From Acidilobus saccharovorans 345-15 (GTDB taxonomy: Archaea; Thermoproteota; Thermoprotei_A; Sulfolobales; Acidilobaceae): 64,000 nt of DNA. The notes beneath the pieces were generated by a model that worked only from the letters and a program-made list of their open reading frames with translations, made no database searches and was not told the origin of the DNA. The stretch spans positions 372,001 through 436,000 of the forward strand of contig NC_014374.1 of assembly GCF_000144915.1 (NCBI RefSeq), read 5' to 3'. Shown in pieces: positions 44,817-54,961 of this stretch; the first letter of the stretch is position 1; every line of letters begins with the position of its first letter. Position numbers and translations under genes: made by a program.

Positions 44817-44898
44817 CTCTGTGGGGCTATACTTAAAGGCCTTTAGTTTACTTTCAACGGCTCCGACAGCTAAAAGGCCTTTAAGGGAGGCCACAGAG
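44817..44898. repeat. Long interrupted inverted repeat in a divergent promoter region
   Basis: The left arm is CTCTGTGG (44817-44824) plus TTAAAGGCCTTTAG (44833-44846). The right arm is CTAAAAGGCCTTTAA (44870-44884) plus CCACAGAG (44891-44898). Each AAAGGCCTTT is itself a palindrome. The repeat lies between the TatD start and tRNA-Val and contains TATA-like TTTAA in both directions, so it may be a mirrored promoter pair or a regulator site. Confidence 0.6.
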
Positions 44899-44932
44899 GT
44901 TTCTACAGGGCCCGGCAAGGAGCCGAGGTCGT

Positions 44933-45010
44933 GGGCCCGTCGTCTAGACTGGATAGGACGCCGCCCTTACACGGCGGAGGTCGCCGGTTCAAGTCCGGCC
45001 GGGCCCACCA
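44933..45010 (+). tRNA. tRNA-Val (TAC), no intron
   Basis: Acceptor GGGCCCG/CGGGCCC is followed by A73 and encoded CCA. The anticodon stem CCGCC/GGCGG has loop CTTACAC, with anticodon TAC at 44968-44970. T-stem GCCGG/CCGGC has loop TTCAAGT. Confidence 0.95.
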
Positions 45011-45026
45011 ATTTAATGGGCCTGCG

Positions 45027-46094
45027 CTATGCAGGTATCGGAAGAGTTAGCGCCAACAGTATGCCATATATTATTATGGCAACAATGCCAGGCCATGAAA
45101 GCCTGGAGGTCTCTATTGCGGGCCCAGGGTGCCTGCCCCTGGTGAGAAGCAGCAGGAATAACGCTATTATCCCAAAGAGGCCCAAGGTGGGCAGGTAGAG
45201 GCCAGCGATTAACAGTGTTACTACAAACACAAGCGAGATCAACATGTGGCCTCTCTCGCCCAGCGCCGCCCTCAGCACATGGCCTCCGTCAAGCTGGCCA
45301 ACAGGGATTAAGTTAAGGAACGTCACAAAGAACACTATATAGGCGGCGAAGGACAGAGGGGACATCTCCACTACATAACCGGATGGCGTGTGTATGAACG
45401 CCAGAAGAAGGTCCATGATTACAGGTACCGCAGGCAGGGAAGAGCTTGGAGGTACCGCGGCGGCCGGCACCAGGGCAGACATGTGAAGGCCCAGCAGAGC
45501 TACCGGTATCGCCGCAAGGAAACCAGCCAAGGGGCCGGCCACCCCTATGAGGGCCAGCTCATCAGCGGTGGCGGGTATCCACTTCATGTTTATCACGGCT
45601 CCTAACGTACCAAGGAAGCCGAGCTGAAGCGGCGGCGCGGGTATTAGGTAGGGCGGACTTCTTGGCACGTCGAACCTTCTCATGAAGGCCCAGTGGCCCG
45701 CCTCGTGTATTAGGAGGGGGCCCAGCAGCCCTACCATGTAAAGCAGTGGGGTTAAGCCGCCTCCGCCTGGCAGTCCTGTCAGGGCCATCCCTGACACGTA
45801 GACAGTCACTATCGTGAAAGCCGCGAGGCCTATTAGTAATGCCAGGTTAGAGCCCCTGCTGTACTTGGTCACTATCAACGTAAGCGAGCCGTCGCTCTCC
45901 TTCCTAAGGGCCGGCGCCAGGCCTATCCTGACAAGCTCCTTGTAGAGTGACTTGAAGGAGTGAGTCAGATCCCCCTTAACTCCTATAACCTTATACTTAA
46001 CGGCCCCTCCTTCAAGCTCTGCGCGCTCTGTTAAGTCCATGTACTTTATCGCGACCTGGTACGCAGGGTCGTGTTGGTAGTCCATCCTTTCCAA
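45027..46094 (-). CDS. Site-2 protease-like membrane metallopeptidase (M50)
   Basis: The 355-residue protein cleaves substrates within the membrane. The zinc motif HEAGH is at residues 130-134 and the second metal motif NLIPVGQLDGGHVLRA is near 270-285. About six hydrophobic helices are visible. The soluble N-terminal 75 residues are unassigned. Starts are TTG 46094 or ATG 46085. No partner anti-sigma or signalling gene is adjacent. Confidence 0.85.
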   Translation of the reverse strand: MERMDYQHDPAYQVAIKYMDLTERAELEGGAVKYKVIGVKGDLTHSFKSLYKELVRIGLAPALRKESDGSLTLIVTKYSRGSNLALLIGLAAFTIVTVYVSGMALTGLPGGGGLTPLLYMVGLLGPLLIHEAGHWAFMRRFDVPRSPPYLIPAPPLQLGFLGTLGAVINMKWIPATADELALIGVAGPLAGFLAAIPVALLGLHMSALVPAAAVPPSSSLPAVPVIMDLLLAFIHTPSGYVVEMSPLSFAAYIVFFVTFLNLIPVGQLDGGHVLRAALGERGHMLISLVFVVTLLIAGLYLPTLGLFGIIALFLLLLTRGRHPGPAIETSRLSWPGIVAIIIYGILLALTLPIPA

Positions 46095-46151
46095 GTTCCC
46101 CAGGGTACAGGGAGTCTCCGGATTTAATTAAACCTACTTCATGACACCGCC

Positions 46152-47006
46152 TCAGGCGCTGCTAGAATACATGACCCTGAGCGCCTCGCTGTACGCACTA
46201 CACGCGTCAAAGCCCTGTAAAAGTTTATTGTGTGACATCATGATGTCCTCAGGAACCGAGTAGGCATACCGCAGGAACTCCCTCTCGCTCACATGTAGCC
46301 TAGACGGCACCACAAGGCTTCCAACATCAACGTCGGGGATGGAGTCCGCGTTGCCAAGAGTGAAGTGTTTTACTATAGTATTTTCGCCTACGGAGACCAA
46401 AAGTACCATCATGTTCATCAGCTCATCCAGCTTGGTTCCTATCAGCCTCCTAAGCGATTCCTTCAGCTCCTTAACGGCCCTGGAGGGGCTTAGGCTTAGG
46501 CCTTCAGGGGACACGTCAAGGAGTAGCAGGGTGTGAAGGTCATGACATAAGTTACCTAGCAGTCCCAGCGCTGCCTCCTCCGCGCCCACACCCCTCCAGG
46601 GACCCGGTACCGTTACAGTTCTGCCGAACTTGTAGAAATGAAGGCCAAGGAGGGACTCAACAGAGCAGGGACCAGAGATGCCGCTTACAACTTTGACCTC
46701 GACCCCTCTCTTCAGGCCTTCCACCACTAGCGAGCTATGGGTGGTCGCTATTAGGGGATCCCCAGGAACTACGAGAACGACCTTGAGCTTAAAGGCCAGC
46801 TCTACAATATTTGACGATAGTTCCTCTAGCTCAGACCTTGAAGCCTCTCTCACGTTACTGTTAAGTTTTCTGACTGCAGTGGGAAGCCATTTACTTGAAG
46901 GCATAGTGTAAGTCTCTACTATAACAATATCGGCGCCTTTGATGGCCTCCTCGGCCTCACGTGTCAGCTGGGACTCCCTTAGACCGCTGCCTACAAGGAT
47001 TAGCAT
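46152..47006 (-). CDS. dphB: Diphthine synthase
   Basis: The 284-residue SAM-dependent methyltransferase trimethylates the EF-2 diphthamide precursor. The tetrapyrrole-methylase fold is visible: LILVGSGLRESQLTREAEEAI at the N-terminus, VVPGDPLIATTHSSLV, VVSGISGPCSVESLLGLHFYKFG and the C-terminal LHVSEREFL. Starts at ATG. It lies between the site-2 protease and PadR genes, not beside dph6. Confidence 0.92.
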   Translation of the reverse strand: MLILVGSGLRESQLTREAEEAIKGADIVIVETYTMPSSKWLPTAVRKLNSNVREASRSELEELSSNIVELAFKLKVVLVVPGDPLIATTHSSLVVEGLKRGVEVKVVSGISGPCSVESLLGLHFYKFGRTVTVPGPWRGVGAEEAALGLLGNLCHDLHTLLLLDVSPEGLSLSPSRAVKELKESLRRLIGTKLDELMNMMVLLVSVGENTIVKHFTLGNADSIPDVDVGSLVVPSRLHVSEREFLRYAYSVPEDIMMSHNKLLQGFDACSAYSEALRVMYSSSA

Positions 47007-47071
47007 AGGGACTCCTAATATCTTGAGAATTGCGAATACTACTTAAAAGCTTCTCAAGGGTATGGAAAGCC

Positions 47072-47572
47072 TCACTGTGCTTTGTTGGGCTGATTGGCGG
47101 CTTTAAGATCGCCGCATTCGGACTGAGCGCTCTCAATGAGTTCCTTGGTCCAATTACTGACACGATTACACAGAAGGCTTGCGTCCTCGTTATATCCATG
47201 TTCCCTCAAGCGTCTTATCGAGTTCTTGACTATAAAGCTGAGGAAGTTCATGTAGAGGTCGCTCTTCTTTAGCAGCAGCTCTCTGAACTCTTCCCACCCC
47301 TTATCAGTCAGGGTATAGGTTATCTTCTTGCCACCTCTGACCTTGTTCTCCTCAATGTTAGCTATGTCAACAAGTCCGAGATCCTTCATGTAGCTCAGGA
47401 GCGGGTATATGGAGCCCGCAGCGGGTTTCCACTGATTCATGGTAAGCTCTCTAATTCTCTTTATTATCTCATAGCCATGCATGGGCTTCTCTGAAAGTAT
47501 GAACAACATGAACCATATTAGCGTGTCCCTATACCTCACTGCGCCTTTAGTTTCCTCTTCGGCTTCAGTCAT
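47072..47572 (-). CDS. PadR-family transcription regulator
   Basis: The 166-residue protein starts with the PadR winged helix: MLFILSEKPMHGYEIIKRIRELT, KPAAGSIYPLLSYMKDLGLV, GKKITYTLTDKGWEEF. A helical C-terminal dimerisation region follows. Upstream, 47615-47645 is AT-rich with ACATATATATC, where both the promoter and an autoregulatory site could lie. The target operon is unknown; dphB lies 65 bases downstream. Confidence 0.85.
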   Translation of the reverse strand: MTEAEEETKGAVRYRDTLIWFMLFILSEKPMHGYEIIKRIRELTMNQWKPAAGSIYPLLSYMKDLGLVDIANIEENKVRGGKKITYTLTDKGWEEFRELLLKKSDLYMNFLSFIVKNSIRRLREHGYNEDASLLCNRVSNWTKELIESAQSECGDLKAANQPNKAQ

Positions 47573-47734
47573 GCAGGATCCCGTCTTCTTGCAGCTGTCC
47601 CATCTAAATCTGTAAGTATAACTAACATATATATCTTTTACTATCTAAAGGTTGCCTTAACTTTCGGGCGCTCAGCCCTGGTGTCACTCCTCATATATTC
47701 TCGGTAATACCAGCTCTCCTCACAGCGCCTCGTT

Positions 47735-49798
47735 TTAGCTGGAGGTGGGAAGGATTACAAAGGTAACTCCAGGCACCCTTATTGGGTTGAACGGCACTCC
47801 AAGGCCTCTGTAGAACTTGTTGAACCACTCGTAGAAGTGAAGCCTCAGGTCATGAGCGAAAGCCACTATGCCCTCAAGTCCTGCTGTCAGCAGGTTGCCA
47901 ATTATGTATATCACCGCTGCGGCGGTTATTGTGTAAGGCGTTGGGTGCGCTGTGAGGACCACGTATGTAAGCACCGTGAAGCCTACCATGAGTCCCGCGT
48001 GGGCCAGGCTGAGGCCCATGATCCTCAGGAAGCTTATAGTGTTGCCAAGGGCCATTATCAGTCCCTCAAAGACCCCTAGGAAGCTCTCGTATGGGTCAAG
48101 CCTAAAGCCCTCGCCCACAGAAGCTTTATACAGGCCATCCCCCAGCACAAGCCATATTACGGAGGCTATGCCGCCGTAAAAGACAAAGGCCTCCATGGGG
48201 CCCCCGCGGCCCAGGTCGAACACGGCAAGCTCTATTACGTAGCCTGCCCTGTAGGCATTGAAGTACGCTAGGAACGGCAGGTCTGCTGCAAGGAAGAGCA
48301 GGAGCAGTGGGGCCCTCCTGGCGACCAGGTCCTCATAATCGTGGCTTATCAGGTCGTCAGCAACTCCGAGGGCGTTGCCAAACACTAGCATAAAGCCGCC
48401 TATCCAGAATGACAGGTCTAAGATCTCATCAAAGAGCAGCATAGTGTAGTTACTGCTCGGGTGTTCGTAGGCCTCAGCTACGGGCGACTCAAGCGGCGGC
48501 ACCTTGAATCCCAGCGATCTCCAGAGCGAGTCCAGCCCAACGAAGTGGGCCGGGATGGGGCCGAAGAATTCGCCGGCGAAGAAGCCAGCTACCATGCCGG
48601 CGGCCCCTAGCACGACAACCACCTTGCCGAGGTTCCTGTCCCTTGGGAGTATGTAAAGCGCCGCAAAGAGGAGCACCAGGAGGCCGTGACCTATGTCAGG
48701 GAACATGAGTCCAAATATTATGGGCATTGTAATCGCAAGGAAGAGGGTCGGCACAATTTCATTATTTGAGGGGGTCCCATACATGTCAACTATGCTCTGG
48801 AACCACCTGAAGTAGCCTGGAAGCTCAACCTTTGAGGGAACGTAGCTCTCGCCCCTCTTAAATCCAAGGCTTAGGACCATGTAAGAGCCGTTGCAGCACG
48901 CGTCGAGCGACTCCCTGAGCTTTTTAGAATCCTTGGTGTCCACAAAGCCGTGGATAAAGGTAATCGTCTCGGTTTTGGCAGAGTAGCTCAGTATCTTGAA
49001 GACTTCGGATAGCGCTGAAACTTCGGCGTAGTACTCCTCAAGCTCTGGCAGCCTCTTTTTTATATCGCTCTTTATGTCCTCCAGTTCAGAGCTCAGCTTG
49101 GAGAGCTCGTCGCTCACCTGGGAGGCCGCTTGGGAGGGCGATCCGGGAAGCTCAGGTGGCAGGACTAGCTGCCTCCAGCCAAGGGACCTCGTGAGCTCGG
49201 CCGTCGCGTCCCTGACCTGGCCGGGCTCGCCTGCCACGGCAAATATCGCTGTATCCTTGCCTATTAGCTCGATGGCATAAAGCAGCCCTCTCCTGCTAGC
49301 TATACTTATGGCGTTGTCCAGCTGCGCGGCGCTTACTATGCCGGCCGAGGCCTTTATGTTGCCCCCTTCCCAGGCAGACCTGACATCGGAGGACAGTCCC
49401 TTGAACGGCTCAAGGGCCAAGGCTATGTTCTGGAGCTCAGCTATGCGGGCGGTGAGCTCCGTGGCCCTTGCTGAGAGCTTCTCTAGGTCCTTCTCGAGGT
49501 TTACGTGGACCTTAACTACGCTATTGAAGGTCTCCTCCCAGCTGCTGACCTTTATAGTTACGTTTATGTTGCTTGACGGCGCAAGCCCAGCGGTCTTAAA
49601 GAACCCCTCAAGCCTTGACTTGAGCTCCGTGGACTCTGTCATCAGGCGCCTGTAGCTGCGGTTGACGTACCTTGAGAGGTCCCCTGAGGGCTCCTCTACG
49701 TGAAATATCCCTAAGGAGGCTAAGGCTGCCACTGCGCGGTCGTACTGCTCGTTAGGTATTGCTATGAGCACTTCTTCAAGCCTGTTCGCAATTATCAT
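47735..49798 (-). CDS. atpI: A-type ATP synthase subunit I (a)
   Basis: The 687-residue stator and ion-channel subunit has a soluble N-terminal arm with coiled-coil stretches (about 80-130 and 210-250). The membrane domain runs from about 340 with IIFGLMFPDIGHGLL, LGNTISFLRIMGLSLAHAGLMVG and GLEGIVAFAHDLRLHFYEWFNKFY. The Arg in ISFLRIMGLSLAH is the essential arginine of the ion path. The gene is divergent from the F-E-A-B operon across 140 bases. Confidence 0.94.
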   Translation of the reverse strand: MIIANRLEEVLIAIPNEQYDRAVAALASLGIFHVEEPSGDLSRYVNRSYRRLMTESTELKSRLEGFFKTAGLAPSSNINVTIKVSSWEETFNSVVKVHVNLEKDLEKLSARATELTARIAELQNIALALEPFKGLSSDVRSAWEGGNIKASAGIVSAAQLDNAISIASRRGLLYAIELIGKDTAIFAVAGEPGQVRDATAELTRSLGWRQLVLPPELPGSPSQAASQVSDELSKLSSELEDIKSDIKKRLPELEEYYAEVSALSEVFKILSYSAKTETITFIHGFVDTKDSKKLRESLDACCNGSYMVLSLGFKRGESYVPSKVELPGYFRWFQSIVDMYGTPSNNEIVPTLFLAITMPIIFGLMFPDIGHGLLVLLFAALYILPRDRNLGKVVVVLGAAGMVAGFFAGEFFGPIPAHFVGLDSLWRSLGFKVPPLESPVAEAYEHPSSNYTMLLFDEILDLSFWIGGFMLVFGNALGVADDLISHDYEDLVARRAPLLLLFLAADLPFLAYFNAYRAGYVIELAVFDLGRGGPMEAFVFYGGIASVIWLVLGDGLYKASVGEGFRLDPYESFLGVFEGLIMALGNTISFLRIMGLSLAHAGLMVGFTVLTYVVLTAHPTPYTITAAAVIYIIGNLLTAGLEGIVAFAHDLRLHFYEWFNKFYRGLGVPFNPIRVPGVTFVILPTSS

Positions 49799-49920
49799 AG
49801 CTTTCTCAGGAGCCCTCTGTGCTGAAGGGCATTTTAAACTTCACAGGGAGAGACTACTACGTACCCTCAAGGGCTGCAAATCGTGAATTAAAATAAAATA
49901 AAAAAATGAATACATCAAAA

Positions 49921-49930
49921 GCTTTAAAAC
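49921..49930 (+). promoter_or_regulatory. TATA box of the ATPase F-E-A-B operon
   Basis: GCTTTAAAAC predicts a start of transcription near 49951. This lies after the TTG/ATG codons at 49940/49943 and before the ATG at 49967, favouring the latter as the atpF start. The preceding 40 bases are A-rich. Confidence 0.4.
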
Positions 49931-49966
49931 TAGCTCGTCTTGATGAGAACCAAGGGCCCATTGTTG

Positions 49967-50275
49967 ATGTCGGCGGGCGAGGAGTCAAACGTTGTAGTAG
50001 TTGGCGATAAGGAGACATTACCTCTTTTCAGGATGATAGGTATGGATGTGGTTGAAGCTAACGACCAGCGAAGCGCCGAGGAGGCGGTCAGGCAGGCAGC
50101 CTCAAAGGGCACAAGACTTATCATAGTGCTTAAACACTTGGTATCTGACGAGGATTCTTTAAGGAAAGTGGCGCGGCAGTACGACGCAACTCTACTTGTG
50201 CTTCCAACTAAGTGGGCCAAGTCAGAGCCTATTAATATAGAAAAGCTGCTGGCTGAAGCCCTTGGTTTAGGGTGA
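49967..50275 (+). CDS. atpF: A-type ATP synthase subunit F
   Basis: The roughly 102-residue central-stalk subunit has a Rossmann-like fold: SNVVVVGDKETLPLFRMIGMDVVEAND, then RLIIVLKHLVSDE and TLLVLPTKW. I chose ATG 49967 from the TATA position and the usual family length; the frame is open from TTG 49940 or ATG 49943. It overlaps atpE by four bases. Confidence 0.82.
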   Translation: MSAGEESNVVVVGDKETLPLFRMIGMDVVEANDQRSAEEAVRQAASKGTRLIIVLKHLVSDEDSLRKVARQYDATLLVLPTKWAKSEPINIEKLLAEALGLG

Positions 50276-50880
50276 GCAAAGTGAGCATGAGCGGGAACCC
50301 AGACAAGGTGGCGACTGACATCGTCAAAAAGAAGTTAGCTAGCTTCAACTCAATGCTAAGCGAGGCGGAAGGCGCCGCGGAGAAGCTGCTCTTAAGCGCC
50401 TATAGCGATGCTGAGAGGAGGCTCAGGAACTCCATAGAGGCTAAGGCCACGGAGCTTAAAGAGAGGCTCAGGAGCGACATGGCTGCCGCAGACCTTCAAG
50501 TTAAGCTTAAGGAGGACGAGATAAAGGACAGGGCGATAAGCGAGGTAATAAATGAAGCCATATCAAGGCTGAGGTCAGACAGGGGCGAGTGGTACACCAG
50601 GTACATAAAGTCTGTAATAGAGGAGCTTGCCGAGGAGTCCAAGGAATATGGCGGCTTTATCATACAGGTTAACAATGATGACAGGAAGCTGGTCTCTGAC
50701 ATGATAAAGGCTTACCCTACCCTTGAGCTTTCTGAGAAAACAGCGGACATAACGGGCGGCCTTATAGCTATCTCCAAGGATGGCAGTTTAAGGGTGGACT
50801 ACTCTATTGATCAGTTTATAAAGGAGAACTTCTCGTCTTTGAGGGGGCTGGCCTCAAGGGCATTATTCGGAAGTGAGTGA
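50272..50880 (+). CDS. atpE: A-type ATP synthase subunit E
   Basis: The 202-residue peripheral-stalk subunit has a long charged helix (about 10-100, with [23 protein letters not shown]) followed by a compact C-terminal domain ([26 protein letters not shown]), whose GGLxxxxxDGxxxxxxT-like stretch is a family hallmark. GTG start overlaps atpF, and the stop overlaps atpA, four bases each. Confidence 0.86.
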   Translation: MSKVSMSGNPDKVATDIVKKKLASFNSMLSEAEGAAEKLLLSAYSDAERRLRNSIEAKATELKERLRSDMAAADLQVKLKEDEIKDRAISEVINEAISRLRSDRGEWYTRYIKSVIEELAEESKEYGGFIIQVNNDDRKLVSDMIKAYPTLELSEKTADITGGLIAISKDGSLRVDYSIDQFIKENFSSLRGLASRALFGSE

Positions 50881-52688
50881 CAATGGTGGTAAGGGGAAGG
50901 ATATACAGGATATCAGGGCCGCTAGTTATAGCTGAGGGCATGACAGGGGCTCAGATGTTTGAGGTGGTCAGGGTTGGCGAGGAGGGCCTCATAGGTGAGG
51001 TCACGAGGATTAGGGGCGACATGGCCTATATACAGGTCTATGAGTCAACTAGCGGCCTCAGGCCCGGCGAGCCCGTGGAGGGAACTGGGGCCCCGCTGAG
51101 CGTAGACCTGGGTCCTGGACTTATTGGCAGCATATTCGACGGCGTCCAGAGGCCGCTTCCGAGCATAGTAGCGACAATAGCTAGGACTAACCCCGCGAGG
51201 AGCATATTCGTCGAGAGGGGGGTCACCGTACCCCCAATACCAAGGGACAAGAAGTGGCACTTCACACCATCAGATAGAGTTAAGCCTGGCGACAAGGTTG
51301 GCCCAGGCGACATAATAGGCGTAGTGGAGGAGACGCAGATAATCCAGCACAAGATACTGGTACCTCCTAACGTTGAGGGGACGGTGAAGTGGATAGCTGG
51401 CGAGGGCGACTACACAATAGTAGACCCCATAGCTGAGATTGACGTTGGTGGTGGCGAGATAAAGCAGCTGTACCTATACCAGAGGTGGCCAGTGAGACAG
51501 CCAAGGCCCTACGTGCAGAAGCTCGAGCCGACGGAGCCCCTCATAACTGGGATGAGGATCATAGACCTCCTGTTCCCCATGGCTAAGGGAGGCACCGGCA
51601 TGATACCTGGCGGCTTCGGCACTGGGAAGACAGTGACTCTGCATAACCTAGCGCAGTGGTCATCAGCTAACGTCATAATATATATAGGGTGCGGCGAGAG
51701 GGGCAACGAGATGACCGAGGTCCTTGACAAGTTCCCAACATACAAGGACCCATGGACCGGCAGGCCGCTCATGGAGAGGAGCATCCTGGTGGCTAACACG
51801 AGCAACATGCCCGTGGCGGCCAGGGAGGCAAGCATTTACGTGGGTATAACAATGGGCGAGTACTACCGTGACATGGGATATGACGTGCTCCTCGTAGCCG
51901 ACTCCACCAGCAGGTGGGCCGAGGCCCTGAGGGAGATGGCCGGAAGGCTAGAGGAGATGCCGGCAGAGGAGGGCTACCCGAGCTACCTCGCCTCAAGGCT
52001 GGCAGAATTCTACGAGAGGGCAGGAAGGGTCAGAACCCTGGGAGAACCCAGCAGGTTTGGCAGCGTCACAGTCATAGGCGCTGTCAGCCCGCCGGGCGGC
52101 GACTTCACGGAGCCGGTTACAACGCACACCAGGAGGTTCACCAAGGTGTTCTGGGCCCTTGACACGGCCCTGGCCTACAGCAGGCACTACCCGGCGATCA
52201 ACTGGATAACGAGCTACAGCGCGTACTCTGACACAGTTGCCGAGTGGTGGCACAAGAACGTGGATCCGCGCTGGAGCGAGTACAGGCAGGAGGTGATGAA
52301 CATACTGATAAGGGAAAACGAGCTCAGGGAGATAGTTAGGCTCATCGGAACTGAGGGCCTCAGCGAGCAGGACAAGCTAATACTTGAAACCGCCAGGCTC
52401 ATAAAGGAGGGCCTGCTGAAGCAGAACGCCTTTGACCCCATAGACACGTTCACGACGGTGCAAAAACAGATGGCGCTGATGCGGATGTTCGTTGAGTTCT
52501 ACAGGGCTGCCAGCGACGCAGTGAGGAGGAACGTGCCCGTGAATAAGATAAAGGACTCGCTTGGCAGGATGTACAGCTACATGATGAGGGCCAGGTTCAC
52601 GATACCAAATGATAAGATAGATGAAATAGACAAGATGACGCGGGACATAGTTAACATTATAAATAACATTGGAGGTGGCCAGGCATGA
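50877..52688 (+). CDS. atpA: A-type ATP synthase catalytic subunit A
   Basis: The 603-residue catalytic subunit has the Walker [14 protein letters not shown] near residue 245, the Glu of the GERGNEM motif, the [12 protein letters not shown] segment and [12 protein letters not shown]. The A-specific insert ([23 protein letters not shown]) is present. No intein is seen. Possible starts are GTG 50877 and ATG 50883. Confidence 0.97.
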   Translation: MTMVVRGRIYRISGPLVIAEGMTGAQMFEVVRVGEEGLIGEVTRIRGDMAYIQVYESTSGLRPGEPVEGTGAPLSVDLGPGLIGSIFDGVQRPLPSIVATIARTNPARSIFVERGVTVPPIPRDKKWHFTPSDRVKPGDKVGPGDIIGVVEETQIIQHKILVPPNVEGTVKWIAGEGDYTIVDPIAEIDVGGGEIKQLYLYQRWPVRQPRPYVQKLEPTEPLITGMRIIDLLFPMAKGGTGMIPGGFGTGKTVTLHNLAQWSSANVIIYIGCGERGNEMTEVLDKFPTYKDPWTGRPLMERSILVANTSNMPVAAREASIYVGITMGEYYRDMGYDVLLVADSTSRWAEALREMAGRLEEMPAEEGYPSYLASRLAEFYERAGRVRTLGEPSRFGSVTVIGAVSPPGGDFTEPVTTHTRRFTKVFWALDTALAYSRHYPAINWITSYSAYSDTVAEWWHKNVDPRWSEYRQEVMNILIRENELREIVRLIGTEGLSEQDKLILETARLIKEGLLKQNAFDPIDTFTTVQKQMALMRMFVEFYRAASDAVRRNVPVNKIKDSLGRMYSYMMRARFTIPNDKIDEIDKMTRDIVNIINNIGGGQA

Positions 52689-54088
52689 GCGTCCTGGGGG
52701 CCAGAGAGTATAGTAAGATCTCCGAGATCAGGGGTCCCCTGCTCATAGTGGAGGGCGTCAGCAGGGTAGCCTTTGATGAGATAGTTGAAGTTGAGCTCAG
52801 CAGCGGCGAGAGGCGCAGGGGCAGGGTGCTTGAAGTAGCTGGCAACACAGCTGTGGTTCAGGTCTTCGAGGGAACGACCGGCATCTCAACCACGGGGGCC
52901 AGGGTCAGGTTCCTGGGCAGAACCCTTGAGATGCCCGTGTCGGCCGACATGCTTGGCAGGACCTTCGACGCGCTTGGGAAGCCCATAGACGGAGGCCCAG
53001 ACATAATAGCTGAGGAGAAGTATGACATTAATGGTTCGCCTATAAACCCGGCGGTCAGGGCCTACCCCGAGGACTTCATCCAGACGGGCGTAAGCGCCAT
53101 AGACGGCATGAACACGCTTGTGAGGGGTCAGAAGCTTCCTATATTCAGCGGCACTGGCCTGCCCCACAACGAGCTTGCAGCGCAGATAGCCAGGCAGGCC
53201 ACGGTAAGGGGCGAGGAAGAGGAGTTCAGCGTGGTCTTCGCCGCCATAGGCATAAAGTACGACGACTACATGTTCTTCAGGAAGTTCTTCGAAGAGACTG
53301 GCGCTATGAAGAGGGTGGCAATGTTCGTCAACTTGGCTGACGAGCCAGCGATGCTGAGGCTAGTGACGCCGAGGGCCGCGCTGACGCTCGCTGAGTACTT
53401 AGCCTATGAAAACGACATGCACGTCCTGGTGATACTGACTGACATGACTAACTACGCGGAGGCCCTTAGGGAGATCAGCGCGGCAAGGGAGGAGGTGCCG
53501 GGCAGGCAGGGCTACCCCGGCTACATGTACAGCGACCTGGCCAGCATCTACGAGAGGGCAGGCAGGGTTCACGGCAGGAAGGGAAGTATAACTCAGATGC
53601 CCATACTTACCATGCCTAATGACGACATCACGCACCCCATACCTGACCTAACCGGCTACATAACTGAGGGTCAGATAGTTCTGAGCAGGGACCTCTACAA
53701 CAGAGGCATATACCCGCCGATCAACGTGCTCATGAGCCTCTCGAGGCTGATGAAGGAGGGCATAGGCGCCGGCAAGACGAGGGAGGACCACGCCCAGGTC
53801 AGCGATCAGCTCTACGCCGCCTACAGCAGGGGAGTGGAGCTCAGGAGCCTGGCGGCCGTGATAGGCGAGGAGAGCCTCAGCGAGACGGAGAGGAAGTTCC
53901 TGAGGTTCGCCGACCTCTTTGAGAAGAAGTTCCTGTCTCAGGGCCTTAGGGAGAACCGCTCAATAGAGCAGACTTTAGACATAGCGTGGGAGATACTGGC
54001 TGAGCTGCCAGAGGATGAGCTGACTAACATTAGGGAAGAGATGATAAAGAAGTACCACCCCAAGTACAGGTCGCAGGGGGCCTCTTAA
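52685..54088 (+). CDS. atpB: A-type ATP synthase subunit B
   Basis: The 467-residue non-catalytic partner of A has conserved segments [28 protein letters not shown] (no Walker A Lys-Thr pair, as expected), [28 protein letters not shown] and [25 protein letters not shown]. The start ATG overlaps atpA. It is the last gene of this operon. Subunit D, which usually follows, is absent here. Confidence 0.96.
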   Translation: MSVLGAREYSKISEIRGPLLIVEGVSRVAFDEIVEVELSSGERRRGRVLEVAGNTAVVQVFEGTTGISTTGARVRFLGRTLEMPVSADMLGRTFDALGKPIDGGPDIIAEEKYDINGSPINPAVRAYPEDFIQTGVSAIDGMNTLVRGQKLPIFSGTGLPHNELAAQIARQATVRGEEEEFSVVFAAIGIKYDDYMFFRKFFEETGAMKRVAMFVNLADEPAMLRLVTPRAALTLAEYLAYENDMHVLVILTDMTNYAEALREISAAREEVPGRQGYPGYMYSDLASIYERAGRVHGRKGSITQMPILTMPNDDITHPIPDLTGYITEGQIVLSRDLYNRGIYPPINVLMSLSRLMKEGIGAGKTREDHAQVSDQLYAAYSRGVELRSLAAVIGEESLSETERKFLRFADLFEKKFLSQGLRENRSIEQTLDIAWEILAELPEDELTNIREEMIKKYHPKYRSQGAS

Positions 54089-54159
54089 ACAGATAAAAAG
54101 TTCTACGTACCCTAGCATATAGCCCATTATTTTACTAGCTTTATTATTTGACACTAACT

Positions 54160-54849
54160 TCAGCCGACCAGCGTGCCCAGGTCCTCCTGGTTTAGTAGGA
54201 TCCTTTGTATAACCTCTGGGTCCCTCCCATCCACGAACCTCACCTTTATGTGACTTCTCCTGACAACGCTCACGGCTACAGAGTCAAAGAGCTCATAGGT
54301 GCCGGCCAGGCTCCTTTTGTCTCTTACGATGTTCTCAAGCTCATCGTATGTGGCAGCCCTCAGCAACCTTGCCCCAGGCTCCCCTGGGGCGCCGCCGGCG
54401 TAGACCCCTGCCACGCCGTTAAGCAGATTTAGCAGCAGGTCCGCGCCTATGGTTTCAGCTAGGACCGCCGCGACCGCGTTAGTGCTGTGGCCTGGCTGAA
54501 GGCCCCCGAGGACAGGTATGAGGCCCTCCTCGAACACAGTGAGAGCCTCCCTGACGTTCCTTGGTATCTCTATGGGCGAGTATGGGTAAAGCGCTGAGGC
54601 GACGGCCATTGCATTCAGGACGGCAGACTCTATGCCTACCTCGTCAAGTATGGACTCAGGAACGCCAAGTTCCCTAAGCGCTGTTATATAGGATCTGGCC
54701 GTGGCCCCTCCGCCCACCACTATGCCTAACCTCCACCCAGAGCTCCTGGCCCGCTCAACAGAATCCCTGAGGCGCCTTAGATATAGGGGCGAGGGAGGGC
54801 TTACTAAAGATCCGCTGAGCTTCACTACAGCTACCTTCCGCTCACTCAT
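54160..54849 (-). CDS. pyrH: UMP kinase (archaeal type)
   Basis: The 229-residue amino-acid-kinase-fold enzyme phosphorylates UMP. It has VVKLSGSLVSPP, IVVGGGATARSYI, VLGGLQPGHSTNAVAAVLAETIGADLLLNL and VKVRF-type C-terminal strands, as in archaeal PyrH (motif PGxxTxAVAxxxAE). ATG start. It converges on atpB. Confidence 0.88.
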   Translation of the reverse strand: MSERKVAVVKLSGSLVSPPSPLYLRRLRDSVERARSSGWRLGIVVGGGATARSYITALRELGVPESILDEVGIESAVLNAMAVASALYPYSPIEIPRNVREALTVFEEGLIPVLGGLQPGHSTNAVAAVLAETIGADLLLNLLNGVAGVYAGGAPGEPGARLLRAATYDELENIVRDKRSLAGTYELFDSVAVSVVRRSHIKVRFVDGRDPEVIQRILLNQEDLGTLVG

Positions 54850-54961
54850 GTTATCAGCCTCAGCCGCCTAGCCCCGTTCACCTCTCACCGCTTTTAACCT
54901 ACATCATCGGCAGAATTCTGCGGTTACATCAAGGCTAAAAGCTCACGCGTCCCCCGCTACC

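Noticed and set aside
44821-45198. 125-codon plus-strand frame
   Set aside because: It runs through tRNA-Val and then antisense to the site-2 protease gene.
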